Positions 7,657 through 15,683 of a DNA stretch of 36,950 bases are shown one piece after another. The notes under the pieces are model-generated. The model was given only the letters and a program-made list of their open reading frames with translations, was not told where the DNA came from and did no database searches. Within the stretch, counting starts at the first letter, position 1. The number at the start of each line of letters is the position of its first letter. This stretch comes from Boseongicola aestuarii (lineage in GTDB: Bacteria > Pseudomonadota > Alphaproteobacteria > Rhodobacterales > Rhodobacteraceae). The stretch covers positions 1 through 36,950 of the forward strand of contig NZ_FXXQ01000019.1 of the NCBI RefSeq assembly GCF_900184815.1, read 5' to 3'. The position numbers and the translations under genes were made by a program.

Positions 7657-8408
7657 AAATCCTTCTGTTGAACCCCAACATGACGCAATCCATGACAGAC
7701 AACATGGCAGCTATCGCCCGTGCTGCTGTTGGTGATGCGGCAGAAATCATTCCCGTCACGGCCACACGGGGTTTCCCCTATATCGCAAGCCGCGCCGAGG
7801 CTCAGATTGCGGGTGGGCTGGTGCTTGAGATGATTGCCGAGCACGAAGGCAGCGTCGATGCAGTGGTGATTGCAGCCTTCGGCGATCCCGGTCTGGTCGG
7901 CGCGCGAGAGCTCTTTGATCTGCCGGTTGTCGGCATGGCAGAGGCTTCCGTCATGACCGCTGCATTGCTGGGCGAGAGCTTTGCGGTGGTGACCTTTTCC
8001 CCCCTGATGACGCGGTGGTATGCGGAATGCGTTTGCGCCACTGGTCTGAAGGACCGTTTCAAAGGCGTGCTCACACCCGAAGCAGCACCCTTACGGCTTG
8101 GCAACGTCCAGACCGATCTGCGCGATGACATCGTCTTATTGGCGACGACGGCGGCCACACAGGACCACGCGGATGTGGTAATTCTGGGCGGCGCGCCGCT
8201 GGCCGGGCTGGCTGACGACATTGCCGCACAAGTACCCGCAATCGTTGTTGATCCAATCACCGCCGCGACTTTGCAAGCGATGACGCTGGCCCTGATGAGG
8301 TCGAAAACCGCCAAACCCAACCGTGCCAACAAGCCTGCTGCCAAGGCATCCAAAGGACTCCCTGAACCGCTCGCCATGGCCATCCAGCACGGAGGACCAA
8401 GCGAATGA
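7653..8408 (+). CDS. Asp/Glu/hydantoin racemase-family protein lacking both catalytic cysteines
   Basis: A 251-residue member of the HyuE/Asp-Glu racemase superfamily. The N-terminus MKILLLNPNMT and the blocks AAFGDPGL (about 74-81) and ILGGAPLAG (about 177-185) identify the hydantoin/allantoin racemase branch. Characterised racemases use a Cys in each block (ACFGDPGL and LGCxxM); here those positions are Ala75 and Gly180, so two-base racemisation as known is not possible. The role may be a different reaction or binding. The ATG at 7653 overlaps the upstream stop (ATGA) and is preferred to one at 7635. The C-terminal tail is Lys/Ala-rich. Placed between two ring hydrolases, it presumably acts on the same intermediate. 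Confidence 0.8.
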   Translation: MKILLLNPNMTQSMTDNMAAIARAAVGDAAEIIPVTATRGFPYIASRAEAQIAGGLVLEMIAEHEGSVDAVVIAAFGDPGLVGARELFDLPVVGMAEASVMTAALLGESFAVVTFSPLMTRWYAECVCATGLKDRFKGVLTPEAAPLRLGNVQTDLRDDIVLLATTAATQDHADVVILGGAPLAGLADDIAAQVPAIVVDPITAATLQAMTLALMRSKTAKPNRANKPAAKASKGLPEPLAMAIQHGGPSE

Positions 8409-9805
8409 CCTACGACCTTGTCATCTGCGGCAGTCGCGTTGTGACCGGCGCAGAAGTTGTTGAATGCGACATCGGCATTCGCGACGGCCGGATTGCGACT
8501 CTTGGCCACGACCTTGGCCCTGCAAAAGACGTGATCAAAGCGGCCGGTCTGATTGCTATGCCCGGCGGGATCGACAGCCATGTCCATATCTCTCAACCCT
8601 CTGGCCCGGGTATCGAAATGGCGGATGATTTCGCCAGTGCCACCCGGTCCGCCGCATGCGGGGGAAATACAACCGTCATGCCGTTTTGCCTGCCCGAGGA
8701 AGGTGCCTCGCTGCGCCAGGCCGTGAACGCTTACCACGCAAAAGCCGATGGGCAATGTCATGTCGATGTGTCGTTCCACCTGATCATCAAGGACACGGAT
8801 GCCCAAACCCTTGGACAGGACCTGCCGGCTCTGTTCGAGGCGGGATATACCAGTTTCAAGGTCTTCATGACCTATGCCGGGCTGGCCCTGTCGGACCGGG
8901 AGATCCTCGATGTGATGGATGTCGCCAAGACGCATAACGCCATGGTCATGGTCCACGCCGAGAACGAGGATGCCATTGAGTTTCTGCGCGACAAGGCCGA
9001 GGCAAGCGGCAACACCGGACCTATACATCACGCCCGGACCCGTCCTGTCCCGGTAGAACGCGAAGCCACCCACCGCGCGATAACTCTGGCGGAAATCGCA
9101 GGCGTTCCTCTTACCATTGTGCACGTCTCAAATGGTGCCGCGCTTGAAGAAATCACTCGCGCGCGACGCCGGGGCGCAAAGGTGTTTGCCGAAACCTGCC
9201 CACAATACATCACTCTCACTGCTGACGATCTGGACCGGGCGGGGTTTGAGGGTGCGAAATATGTCTGTTCCCCCCCACCGCGCGACAGTGTCGAACAGGC
9301 CGCGATCTGGGCCGGTTTGGAGCAAGGTGACTTTGATCTGTTCTCATCCGACCACTGCCCCTTTCGCTTTGCAGATGATGCAGGCAAAGACGCCCCCGGC
9401 GCGCGGGCAACCTTTCGCAATATCCCCAACGGTATTCCCGGCGTGGAAACACGGCTGCCGATCCTGTTTTCCGAAGGGGTGATGAAGGGACGCATTTCAC
9501 TGCCCCGGTTTGCCGCAATCACCGCGACAAACCACGCGCGACTCTATGGTCTTGCGCCGCGGAAGGGCGCCATCGCCGTCGGGGCCGACGCAGACATAAC
9601 CCTTTGGGACCCGACGCTCACAAATAAGATCCGGCAGGCCGATCTGCATCACGGCTCAGATTACACCCCTTGGGAAGGGTTCTCCGTCACCGGCTGGCCG
9701 GTCCGCACAATCCTGCGCGGCCGAACCGTGGCCAAGGACGGCGAGATCGTCGGTGCAGCGACCGGCGATTACCTCTCGCGGTCCGCGCCGGAGTTGATGC
9801 TATGA
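8405..9805 (+). CDS. D-hydantoinase/dihydropyrimidinase-family cyclic amidohydrolase
   Basis: A 466-residue binuclear zinc amidohydrolase of the hydantoinase/dihydropyrimidinase family (usual length 450-500). The full metal set is visible: His59 and His61 (GIDSHVHI), the carboxylated Lys152 (SFKVFMTY), His184 (MVHAEN), His240 (IVHVSN) and Asp316 (SSDHCPF). Tyr157 matches the Tyr that orients the cyclic diamide. The family hydrolyses dihydrouracil, hydantoins and related cyclic ureides or imides to N-carbamoyl acids. All key residues are intact, so it should be active. Translationally coupled on both sides. With the PuuE-like protein it gives the operon two distinct cyclic-amide hydrolases. 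Confidence 0.9.
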   Translation: MTYDLVICGSRVVTGAEVVECDIGIRDGRIATLGHDLGPAKDVIKAAGLIAMPGGIDSHVHISQPSGPGIEMADDFASATRSAACGGNTTVMPFCLPEEGASLRQAVNAYHAKADGQCHVDVSFHLIIKDTDAQTLGQDLPALFEAGYTSFKVFMTYAGLALSDREILDVMDVAKTHNAMVMVHAENEDAIEFLRDKAEASGNTGPIHHARTRPVPVEREATHRAITLAEIAGVPLTIVHVSNGAALEEITRARRRGAKVFAETCPQYITLTADDLDRAGFEGAKYVCSPPPRDSVEQAAIWAGLEQGDFDLFSSDHCPFRFADDAGKDAPGARATFRNIPNGIPGVETRLPILFSEGVMKGRISLPRFAAITATNHARLYGLAPRKGAIAVGADADITLWDPTLTNKIRQADLHHGSDYTPWEGFSVTGWPVRTILRGRTVAKDGEIVGAATGDYLSRSAPELML

Positions 9806-10557
9806 CTGCTTTCCCGCGCCAGTCGGGCAAACGCGTTGGAATGCTGACGCCTTCGTCCAATACGGTGCTCGAACCCTATACATCTGCCATGTTCGCCCTC
9901 TTTGGAGACGAGGCCAGCGCGCATTTTGGCCGCTTCCGCGTTGTTGAGATATCGATGTCTGACAACAGCCAAAGCCAGTTTACCGACGCACCCATTCTGG
10001 AAGCCGCGAGGTCGCTGGCTGATGCAAAAGTCGATCTGATCGCGTGGAACGGAACTTCGGCAAGCTGGCTCGGCCTTCAGAAAGACCGCGCCCTTTGCGC
10101 GATGATCGAGGCCGAAACCGGCATCAGGGCGACGTCGACAAGTCTCGCGTATGACAAGCTGTTTCGCGGGATCGGCCTCAAGACGCTGGGTCTGGTCACG
10201 CCCTATCTCAGTGAAGTGCAGGAGTTGATCATCGCGCAATACGCATCGCTTGGCATCACCGTCACGGCGGACGCGCGGCTGGAAGAGAAGGTCAACCACG
10301 CCTTTGCTACCTATAGCGTCGATCAGATCACTCAGATGATCCGCGATGTGACCCAAAGCAAGCCTGAGGCCATTTCAATCGTCTGCACCAATTTCAGAGG
10401 CGCGCCACAAGCCGCAGCGCTAGAGCGCGAAACTGGCATCCCAATCTTCGATTCCGTTTCCGTCACAGCCGCCCATTGCATGCGGGAAATGGGGCTTGAT
10501 CCCGCCCGCGTGACCGACTGGGGCTCCGTTTTTCAGACATTTTCCGACCTACCGTAA
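9802..10557 (+). CDS. Arylmalonate decarboxylase/maleate isomerase-family protein with a single active-site cysteine
   Basis: A 251-residue Asp/Glu racemase-superfamily protein of the maleate isomerase/AMDase group. The opening block TPSSNTVLEP is typical of the maleate-isomerase side. The first catalytic block reads AWNGTSASW with Gly84, while the second, SIVCTNFRGA, keeps Cys195. Arylmalonate decarboxylase shows the same pattern (Gly in a GTSxSF block plus one Cys), whereas racemases and maleate isomerases have two cysteines. A decarboxylase of a malonate-like acid, or an isomerase with altered chemistry, is therefore plausible. The ATG at 9802 overlaps the hydantoinase stop (ATGA). Only 23 bases separate its end from the TRAP binding protein. 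Confidence 0.75.
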   Translation: MTAFPRQSGKRVGMLTPSSNTVLEPYTSAMFALFGDEASAHFGRFRVVEISMSDNSQSQFTDAPILEAARSLADAKVDLIAWNGTSASWLGLQKDRALCAMIEAETGIRATSTSLAYDKLFRGIGLKTLGLVTPYLSEVQELIIAQYASLGITVTADARLEEKVNHAFATYSVDQITQMIRDVTQSKPEAISIVCTNFRGAPQAAALERETGIPIFDSVSVTAAHCMREMGLDPARVTDWGSVFQTFSDLP

Positions 10558-10580
10558 CCCTTCGAACAGAGAGAGAAACT

Positions 10581-11612
10581 ATGAAACTAACCCAAATCAT
10601 AAGTGCAATCGCCCTATGTGGACTGGCCTTGCCCGCCACCGCTGAAACCACCATGCGCGTCATGGGCCAGCCGGCCGCCACAGGCCTTATCCAAAAGAAT
10701 GTCGAAGGTCCGTTCTTTGCAGATTTCGCCGCCAGCACCGGGCTTGATATCACCGCCGAATTTCAGCCCGCCGATGTGACGGGCATCAAGGACACAGAGC
10801 AGCTTCGTGTCCTCAAAAGCGGTCTCTTTGACATCATCTCACTGCGCCTCAGCCAGGTATCGCGCGACGAGCCCACCATTCTGGGCCTCGACCTTGTTGG
10901 TTTGAATCCAGATTATGAAACGGGCAAGAAAACCGTGGCGGCGTTCATGCCGGTGGTTGATGCACGGCTCCAGGAACAGTTTAACACCAAACTGTTGGGC
11001 GTGTGGCCCTTTGGTCCTCAGGTCTTGTTCTGCAAGCCGGAAATTTCCTCACTTGCCGACCTCAAGGGCTTGAAAGTGCGGGTCTATGACCAGAACCTGG
11101 CCAATTTCGTTTCACTTGTAGGTGGCACACCGGTTCCGCTTTCGTTTGGCGATGTTCAGCAATCGCTGGCACGCGGCGTTGTGGATTGCGCAATCACGGG
11201 CCCATCTTCTGCCAATTCGGCAGGGTGGCCTGAAGTCACGTCCTACATGATGCCCATCGCGTTCCAGCTGGCCATGAATGGCTATGGCATGAACCTGGAC
11301 AAATGGAATGCCCTGTCGGTTGAAGATCAAGGCAAAATGCAAGCTGCGTTCGACACGCTGACAGACGATATCTGGGCCTATTCCGAGGAGCTGTTCGTGG
11401 ATGCGGTCAAATGCAACGTTGGTCAGCAACCTTGCGAGACGGGCACGCTCTATGACCTTACGCTGGTCGAAGCGACAGAGGCTGACAAAGCGCTGATCGG
11501 CACAGCCGTGACCGAAGTGTCTTTCCCGTCGTGGAAAGAAATCTGCGACGTAACCAATCCGTCATGCTCGACCTCGTGGATGGAAACAGTGGGCGTCGAC
11601 AAAGGCTTCTAA
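10581..11612 (+). CDS. TRAP transporter solute-binding protein (DctP family)
   Basis: A 343-residue periplasmic protein with a cleavable signal peptide (MKLTQIISAIALCGLALPATA) and DctP-type features, including the LKGLKVRVYD block whose Arg usually binds the ligand carboxylate. TRAP binding proteins typically take organic acids. The mature protein contains an unusual number of cysteines (blocks FCKPE, VDCAIT, KCNVGQQPCE, EICDVTNPSC), which may form disulfides. GAGAGA lies upstream of the start as ribosome-binding site. It is the second substrate-binding protein of the operon, so the pathway has two independent high-affinity uptake systems. Confidence 0.88.
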   Translation: MKLTQIISAIALCGLALPATAETTMRVMGQPAATGLIQKNVEGPFFADFAASTGLDITAEFQPADVTGIKDTEQLRVLKSGLFDIISLRLSQVSRDEPTILGLDLVGLNPDYETGKKTVAAFMPVVDARLQEQFNTKLLGVWPFGPQVLFCKPEISSLADLKGLKVRVYDQNLANFVSLVGGTPVPLSFGDVQQSLARGVVDCAITGPSSANSAGWPEVTSYMMPIAFQLAMNGYGMNLDKWNALSVEDQGKMQAAFDTLTDDIWAYSEELFVDAVKCNVGQQPCETGTLYDLTLVEATEADKALIGTAVTEVSFPSWKEICDVTNPSCSTSWMETVGVDKGF

Positions 11613-11620
11613 GCCAAACA

Positions 11621-11646
11621 TCGGGGGCGGCTGTAATCGCCCCCGA
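11621..11646 (+). promoter_or_regulatory. Stem-loop between TRAP binding-protein and membrane genes
   Basis: A perfect 9-bp inverted repeat (TCGGGGGCG ... CGCCCCCGA) with an 8-base loop lies just after the binding-protein stop. No T-run follows, so it is more likely an mRNA-stabilising or partial-termination hairpin that raises binding-protein expression over the membrane subunits than a full terminator. The function is inferred from position. Confidence 0.6.
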
Positions 11647-11672
11647 AAACCGCATTTGTCAGGGGAACATAA

Positions 11673-12242
11673 ATGGAATTTGTCGCCACTTGGATCAGCC
11701 GGATATTTGGCTGGTCGCTTTTGTTCCTTTCCGTCTTTGTCGCGCTGGAAACGGTTATGCGCAAAGTATTCAACACCTCGCTTCAGGGTGCTGACGAATT
11801 GGGCGGCTATGTTCTTGCCTTTGGATCGTCCCTGGCCTTCGTGGTCACTCTGGCTGAACGAGCGCATATCCGCATCGATGTTCTTCACCGAAAATTTCCG
11901 GTCCGGGTGCAATCACTGATTGATTGGTTGGCCGCCCTCTCGATGGCGGTTTTGGGATGCTTTCTGCTTTATGTGGGCTGGTTCGTGATCAAGGACACAC
12001 TGGCCTACGGCTCGACCGCTGCAACCCCCTGGGCCACGCCACTGATCTGGCCACAAACCGCTTGGTACGCCGCCCTTGCCATCTTTTCCATCTCCGCAAT
12101 TGTCTTGTCTGTTAGGGCAACCTGGCTGTTTTTCAAAGGCAATCACAAAACGCTGGCAGCGGAATTCAACCCCAAGGGCGCGGCCGATGAATTGGCGGAA
12201 GAGCTCCGGGAACTTGCAAAGCGCAAAGGCACGTCAATATGA
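11673..12242 (+). CDS. TRAP transporter small permease (DctQ family)
   Basis: A 189-residue membrane protein with four predicted hydrophobic helices, including LSVFVALETVMRKVFNTS and the GADELGGYVLAFGSSLAF region characteristic of DctQ. It links the binding protein to the large permease. A strong AGGGGA precedes the ATG. The C-terminus is a charged cytoplasmic tail (AADELAEELRELAKRKG). The last codons overlap the start of the DctM gene by 4 bp (ATGA). Confidence 0.9.
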   Translation: MEFVATWISRIFGWSLLFLSVFVALETVMRKVFNTSLQGADELGGYVLAFGSSLAFVVTLAERAHIRIDVLHRKFPVRVQSLIDWLAALSMAVLGCFLLYVGWFVIKDTLAYGSTAATPWATPLIWPQTAWYAALAIFSISAIVLSVRATWLFFKGNHKTLAAEFNPKGAADELAEELRELAKRKGTSI

Positions 12243-13540
12243 CAATCGCAGACATTAGCATCGGCTTCATCGTGATGATGGGCCTGCTGCTTATCGGGTT
12301 TCCGGTTGCGATCGTCATGGTCGCAATGGGCGTTATCGGCGGTATGCTGCTTTACGGCCCAGTCCTCATGCAAAGTATGGGTCCTGTCCTATGGGGCGTT
12401 CAAAACGAAAACGTCCTGACCGCCATCCCTCTGTTCATTCTTCTGGGCGAACTGCTTTTGCGCTCCGGCATCGCGGACCGGATGTATGGCACACTGGCCT
12501 TATGGCTTGGCAGGCTTCCCGGCGGATTGCTGCATACCAACATTGGCTGTTGCGCGCTGTTCGCGGCAACATCGGGCTCCTCCGTGGCCACGGCAGCAAC
12601 AGTCGGCACGGTCGCCCTTCCTTCGCTGAACGAGCGCAACTACTCCTCGTCACGGGCGCTGGGGTCATTGGCCGCTGGCGGCACCTTGGGTATTCTGATC
12701 CCACCCTCGGTCAACCTTTTGGTCTATGGGTCTCTGGCCAATGTCTCTGTCGGTCAGTTGTTTATCGCAGGGATCATTCCCGGCATCCTTCTGACGCTGT
12801 CATTCATGGTTTTGATTGCGCTTCAGCACTATTGGAAACCTGATGATGTGTCACAGCCACTTAAGGTCAGTCGCACAGAACGAATCCATGCCTTGCGCCA
12901 CCTCATTCCGCCCGCAGTCGTGTTCCTGATCATTATGGGTTCGATCTATATGGGCATCGCCACCCCAACAGAAAGCGCTGCCCTTGCGGTTGTCGCAGCC
13001 TTGGTTTTCGTTTGGCGCGAGGGCCGGCTCAGCCTATCATTTCTTGACGTGTGCTTCCGCCAGACCGCCAAGACTACCGGTATGATCCTGTTGATTATCG
13101 CGGCTGCCTTTACGCTGAATGTAACGCTGGCCCTCGGCGGCATTACCAATGCGATGAGCACCTGGGTCGAGGGCCTGGGTCTGACCGCAGCCAGTCTGTT
13201 GTTTGCGCTTATGCTGTTCTACCTGATCCTTGGTATGTTCATGGATGTCCTGTCGATGCAGGTTCTCACGATACCTATCGCAGTGCCCATTGTCGTGGCG
13301 GCGGGCATCGACCCGATCTGGTTTGGCATCTTTGTCGTTCTGATGAGCGAGCTTGGCATGATCACCCCGCCTGTCGGCATGAACCTCTATGTCGTGCAAG
13401 GCGTGCGCAGCGATAAAGGCCCCTTCATGGATGTGATCGTCGGCGCCCTGCCCTATGCCGCAATCATGCTGTTATTTGCGACAATGCTGATCTTTTGGCC
13501 TGAGATTGTGATGTGGCTTCCAGACAGTCTGGCAGAATGA
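12239..13540 (+). CDS. TRAP transporter large permease (DctM family)
   Basis: A 433-residue, very hydrophobic protein of about 12 membrane helices, the Na+-driven translocation subunit of the TRAP system. Family blocks are clear: FILLGELLLRSGIADRMY, AATSGSSVATAATVGTVALP, GGTLGILIPPSVNLLVYG and SELGMITPPVGMNLYVVQ. Full length for the family. The ATG overlaps the DctQ stop and the end overlaps the amidase start (ATGA), so uptake and amide hydrolysis are co-translated. Confidence 0.95.
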   Translation: MTIADISIGFIVMMGLLLIGFPVAIVMVAMGVIGGMLLYGPVLMQSMGPVLWGVQNENVLTAIPLFILLGELLLRSGIADRMYGTLALWLGRLPGGLLHTNIGCCALFAATSGSSVATAATVGTVALPSLNERNYSSSRALGSLAAGGTLGILIPPSVNLLVYGSLANVSVGQLFIAGIIPGILLTLSFMVLIALQHYWKPDDVSQPLKVSRTERIHALRHLIPPAVVFLIIMGSIYMGIATPTESAALAVVAALVFVWREGRLSLSFLDVCFRQTAKTTGMILLIIAAAFTLNVTLALGGITNAMSTWVEGLGLTAASLLFALMLFYLILGMFMDVLSMQVLTIPIAVPIVVAAGIDPIWFGIFVVLMSELGMITPPVGMNLYVVQGVRSDKGPFMDVIVGALPYAAIMLLFATMLIFWPEIVMWLPDSLAE

Positions 13541-14889
13541 ATATCTGGAAATCAGATGTGACCGCATTGCTGGAGGCATACGCGGATGGGCGGGTCACAC
13601 CCATGCAGGCGGTCGAGAGCATGCTGTCACGCATCGACGCGTTGAACCCGGTTCTCAATGCCTATACGGCCCTGAATGATGCGGCCATGGCCGAGGCCGA
13701 GGCCGCAACGTCACGCTGGCAAACAGGCACGACCATTGGCCCGCTGGACGGCGTGCCGCTTATCATCAAAGACAACCTTGTCACGGCGGGTATGCCTGCA
13801 GCCTGGGGCAATGCGCATCTGGCACGACAGAGGTCAAACCACGATGAAGCACCGATTGCGCGTCTGCGTGAAGCCGGGGCAATCTTTCTGGGAAAAGGCA
13901 ACACGCCCGAGTTTGCCATTGAAGGTTACACCGACAATCTGACCTTTGGGGTCACCCGCAACCCTTTTGATCCCGCGCTCACGCCGGGTGGCTCGTCCGG
14001 CGGGGTGGTTGCCGCCGTGGCTGCAGGACTTGCATATGCCGGGATCGGCACCGACGGCGGGGGTTCGATCCGCAGACCAGCGGGCTACACCGGATTGTTC
14101 GGGCTGAAACCGGGCATTGGCCATGTGCCTCGCAGCGGTGGTCTGCCGCAGGTCTTGCTGGATTTCGAAGTCGTCGGACCGATTGCGCGCAGCGCCCGCG
14201 ATCTTGCCTTGCTGGACGGTATTCTGGCGGGCCACACCAAGACGCCTGCGAACGAGCGGTCACTGAATATTTTGGCCGTTGAAACGCTTGACGACGCACC
14301 GTGCGATCCGGCTATCCGCCAAGCTTTTGCGTCAACCTGCGCCTTGTTATCCCAAAACTCTCATAGGGTTATTATGGCCGATATGCCTTTGGAACTGGCG
14401 CCTTTGAACGCAGTATGGACCGACATCGGAGCCATAGGGCTGGCAGCCTATCTGGCCGATACCCCGCGGGTGCGCGACAGCGCCAACCCCAAGTACCGCC
14501 AGATTGCCGAAATCGGGGCGGGAAAATCGGGAATGGACCTGTATCGCATCCTCGATCTGGTCTTCAAACTGCGCAACGAAAGCGCGGAACTCTTTGGCGA
14601 ATTCGACGCGATCCTGATGCCCACCGCAGCCGCCAATCCGTGGCTCGCAGCGGAGCCCTTCCCCGACACCATAGATGGATACTCCGTCGGACCCCGAGGC
14701 CATGCCATCTTCACGGGATGGGTCAACGCGATGGGCCTGCCTGCCGTGGCCTTCCCCGCGCCGTCCAGCGCCATGCCAATCGGCATGCAACTGATCGGGC
14801 CGATGAGGTCCGAAATTATGCTGACCGATTGTATTGATGCCTGCGCCGGTCCATTCACTTGGCCTGATATCGCGACACGCCAAGCGTAA
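13537..14889 (+). CDS. Amidase-signature family amidase
   Basis: A 450-residue cytoplasmic serine hydrolase of the amidase-signature (GatA-like) family. The Ser-cisSer-Lys triad is visible: Lys78 (LIIKDNL), the GGSSGG block at 151-156, and nucleophile Ser177 in TDGGGSIRRPA. Such enzymes hydrolyse linear amides to acid plus ammonia, and some cleave carbamoyl or urea-type bonds (allophanate hydrolase, biuret-like). No HyuC-type N-carbamoylase is seen, so this gene could process the open-chain product of the ring hydrolases. The start at 13537 (ATGA overlap with DctM) is preferred to 13513. Its 3' end overlaps the convergent hydratase by 35 bp. Confidence 0.88.
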   Translation: MNIWKSDVTALLEAYADGRVTPMQAVESMLSRIDALNPVLNAYTALNDAAMAEAEAATSRWQTGTTIGPLDGVPLIIKDNLVTAGMPAAWGNAHLARQRSNHDEAPIARLREAGAIFLGKGNTPEFAIEGYTDNLTFGVTRNPFDPALTPGGSSGGVVAAVAAGLAYAGIGTDGGGSIRRPAGYTGLFGLKPGIGHVPRSGGLPQVLLDFEVVGPIARSARDLALLDGILAGHTKTPANERSLNILAVETLDDAPCDPAIRQAFASTCALLSQNSHRVIMADMPLELAPLNAVWTDIGAIGLAAYLADTPRVRDSANPKYRQIAEIGAGKSGMDLYRILDLVFKLRNESAELFGEFDAILMPTAAANPWLAAEPFPDTIDGYSVGPRGHAIFTGWVNAMGLPAVAFPAPSSAMPIGMQLIGPMRSEIMLTDCIDACAGPFTWPDIATRQA

Positions 14890-15616
14890 CCGACACCGCC
14901 CCGATCCCGTCGATCCAACCTTCAACCAATGTGCCTTTGGGATAATAAACCAAGGGATGTAACGATCCGGTAATGACGATTTGACCGCGCTTCAGCCCGC
15001 CACAATGCATGCCAATCTGACGGGCAAAGCTGGCAAAGGTCTCAAGCGCAGACCCACCGGGCACCGATGCTTGGGCGTCTAGAATAATGTCCTCACCGGC
15101 CTGCAGTCTTGCGTTCACTTTGCCAAAATCAGACCCTGACCAGTCGGTCGCCGCTGCACCAACGACCAGGCCCGCGTTGATCTGGTTATCCGTCAGTTTG
15201 ACGATCTCATCACCTGCGAAGGGACCTTGCACCCGCGTATCCACTAGTTCGATCACAGCAACCGGGAGCAGCAATTTGCCCAATTCGGAAACCGGCAGAC
15301 TGCCGAGATTGGCTGGACAGTCCTCGACAATCTCAAAACCGATTTCCAGCTCAATTCCCAGCATATCACTGACGTCAACCTGCGCGCCCGTCGGGACAAT
15401 ACCGGCCGCAAAGATTGGCGCCATAATCGGCGGCGCGTCTCCTTTTCGGGCGGTCTTGAAACCACCAACCGGCCCAACCCGCCGAGCGACGCCAGCCTGT
15501 ATCTGATAGGCCTCATCGCGCGTTGATGGTCTATCTGTCGGCGGCCCACATCGCGCGGATGTTGCGCGGGCCGCGACCAGCGCCTCTACCCATTTGTCCA
15601 CCAACTGATGCGCCAT
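14855..15616 (-). CDS. 2-keto-4-pentenoate hydratase/decarboxylase-like protein (MhpD/FAH family)
   Basis: A 253-residue member of the MhpD/XylJ branch of the fumarylacetoacetate-hydrolase superfamily. The acidic metal-binding ExE motif is visible in GIELEIGFE (about residues 87-95), with the typical QIQAGVARR and GGFKTA blocks near the N-terminus. Family members hydrate or decarboxylate 2-keto-4-enoic acids at the end of meta-cleavage pathways. The start at 15616 is preferred over 15631 because AAGGA lies 5-6 bases upstream. It is downstream of the second racemase-family gene on the same strand and converges on the amidase with a 35-bp tail overlap. In this locus it probably acts on the deaminated acid product. 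Confidence 0.82.
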   Translation of the reverse strand: MAHQLVDKWVEALVAARATSARCGPPTDRPSTRDEAYQIQAGVARRVGPVGGFKTARKGDAPPIMAPIFAAGIVPTGAQVDVSDMLGIELEIGFEIVEDCPANLGSLPVSELGKLLLPVAVIELVDTRVQGPFAGDEIVKLTDNQINAGLVVGAAATDWSGSDFGKVNARLQAGEDIILDAQASVPGGSALETFASFARQIGMHCGGLKRGQIVITGSLHPLVYYPKGTLVEGWIDGIGAVSVTLGVSRYQAK

Positions 15617-15683
15617 AGTGTTCCTTCTCATTTGGAAACCTCAGCCAGACGCTCAATTCGAACACGGCTGCTTGTTGGCGCAT

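Noticed and set aside
7802-9124. Long minus-strand open frame (about 440 codons) opposite the racemase-like and hydantoinase genes
   Set aside because: The plus-strand genes carry clear family motifs and coupled starts. The antisense frame has no recognisable domain and is a by-product of codon bias.
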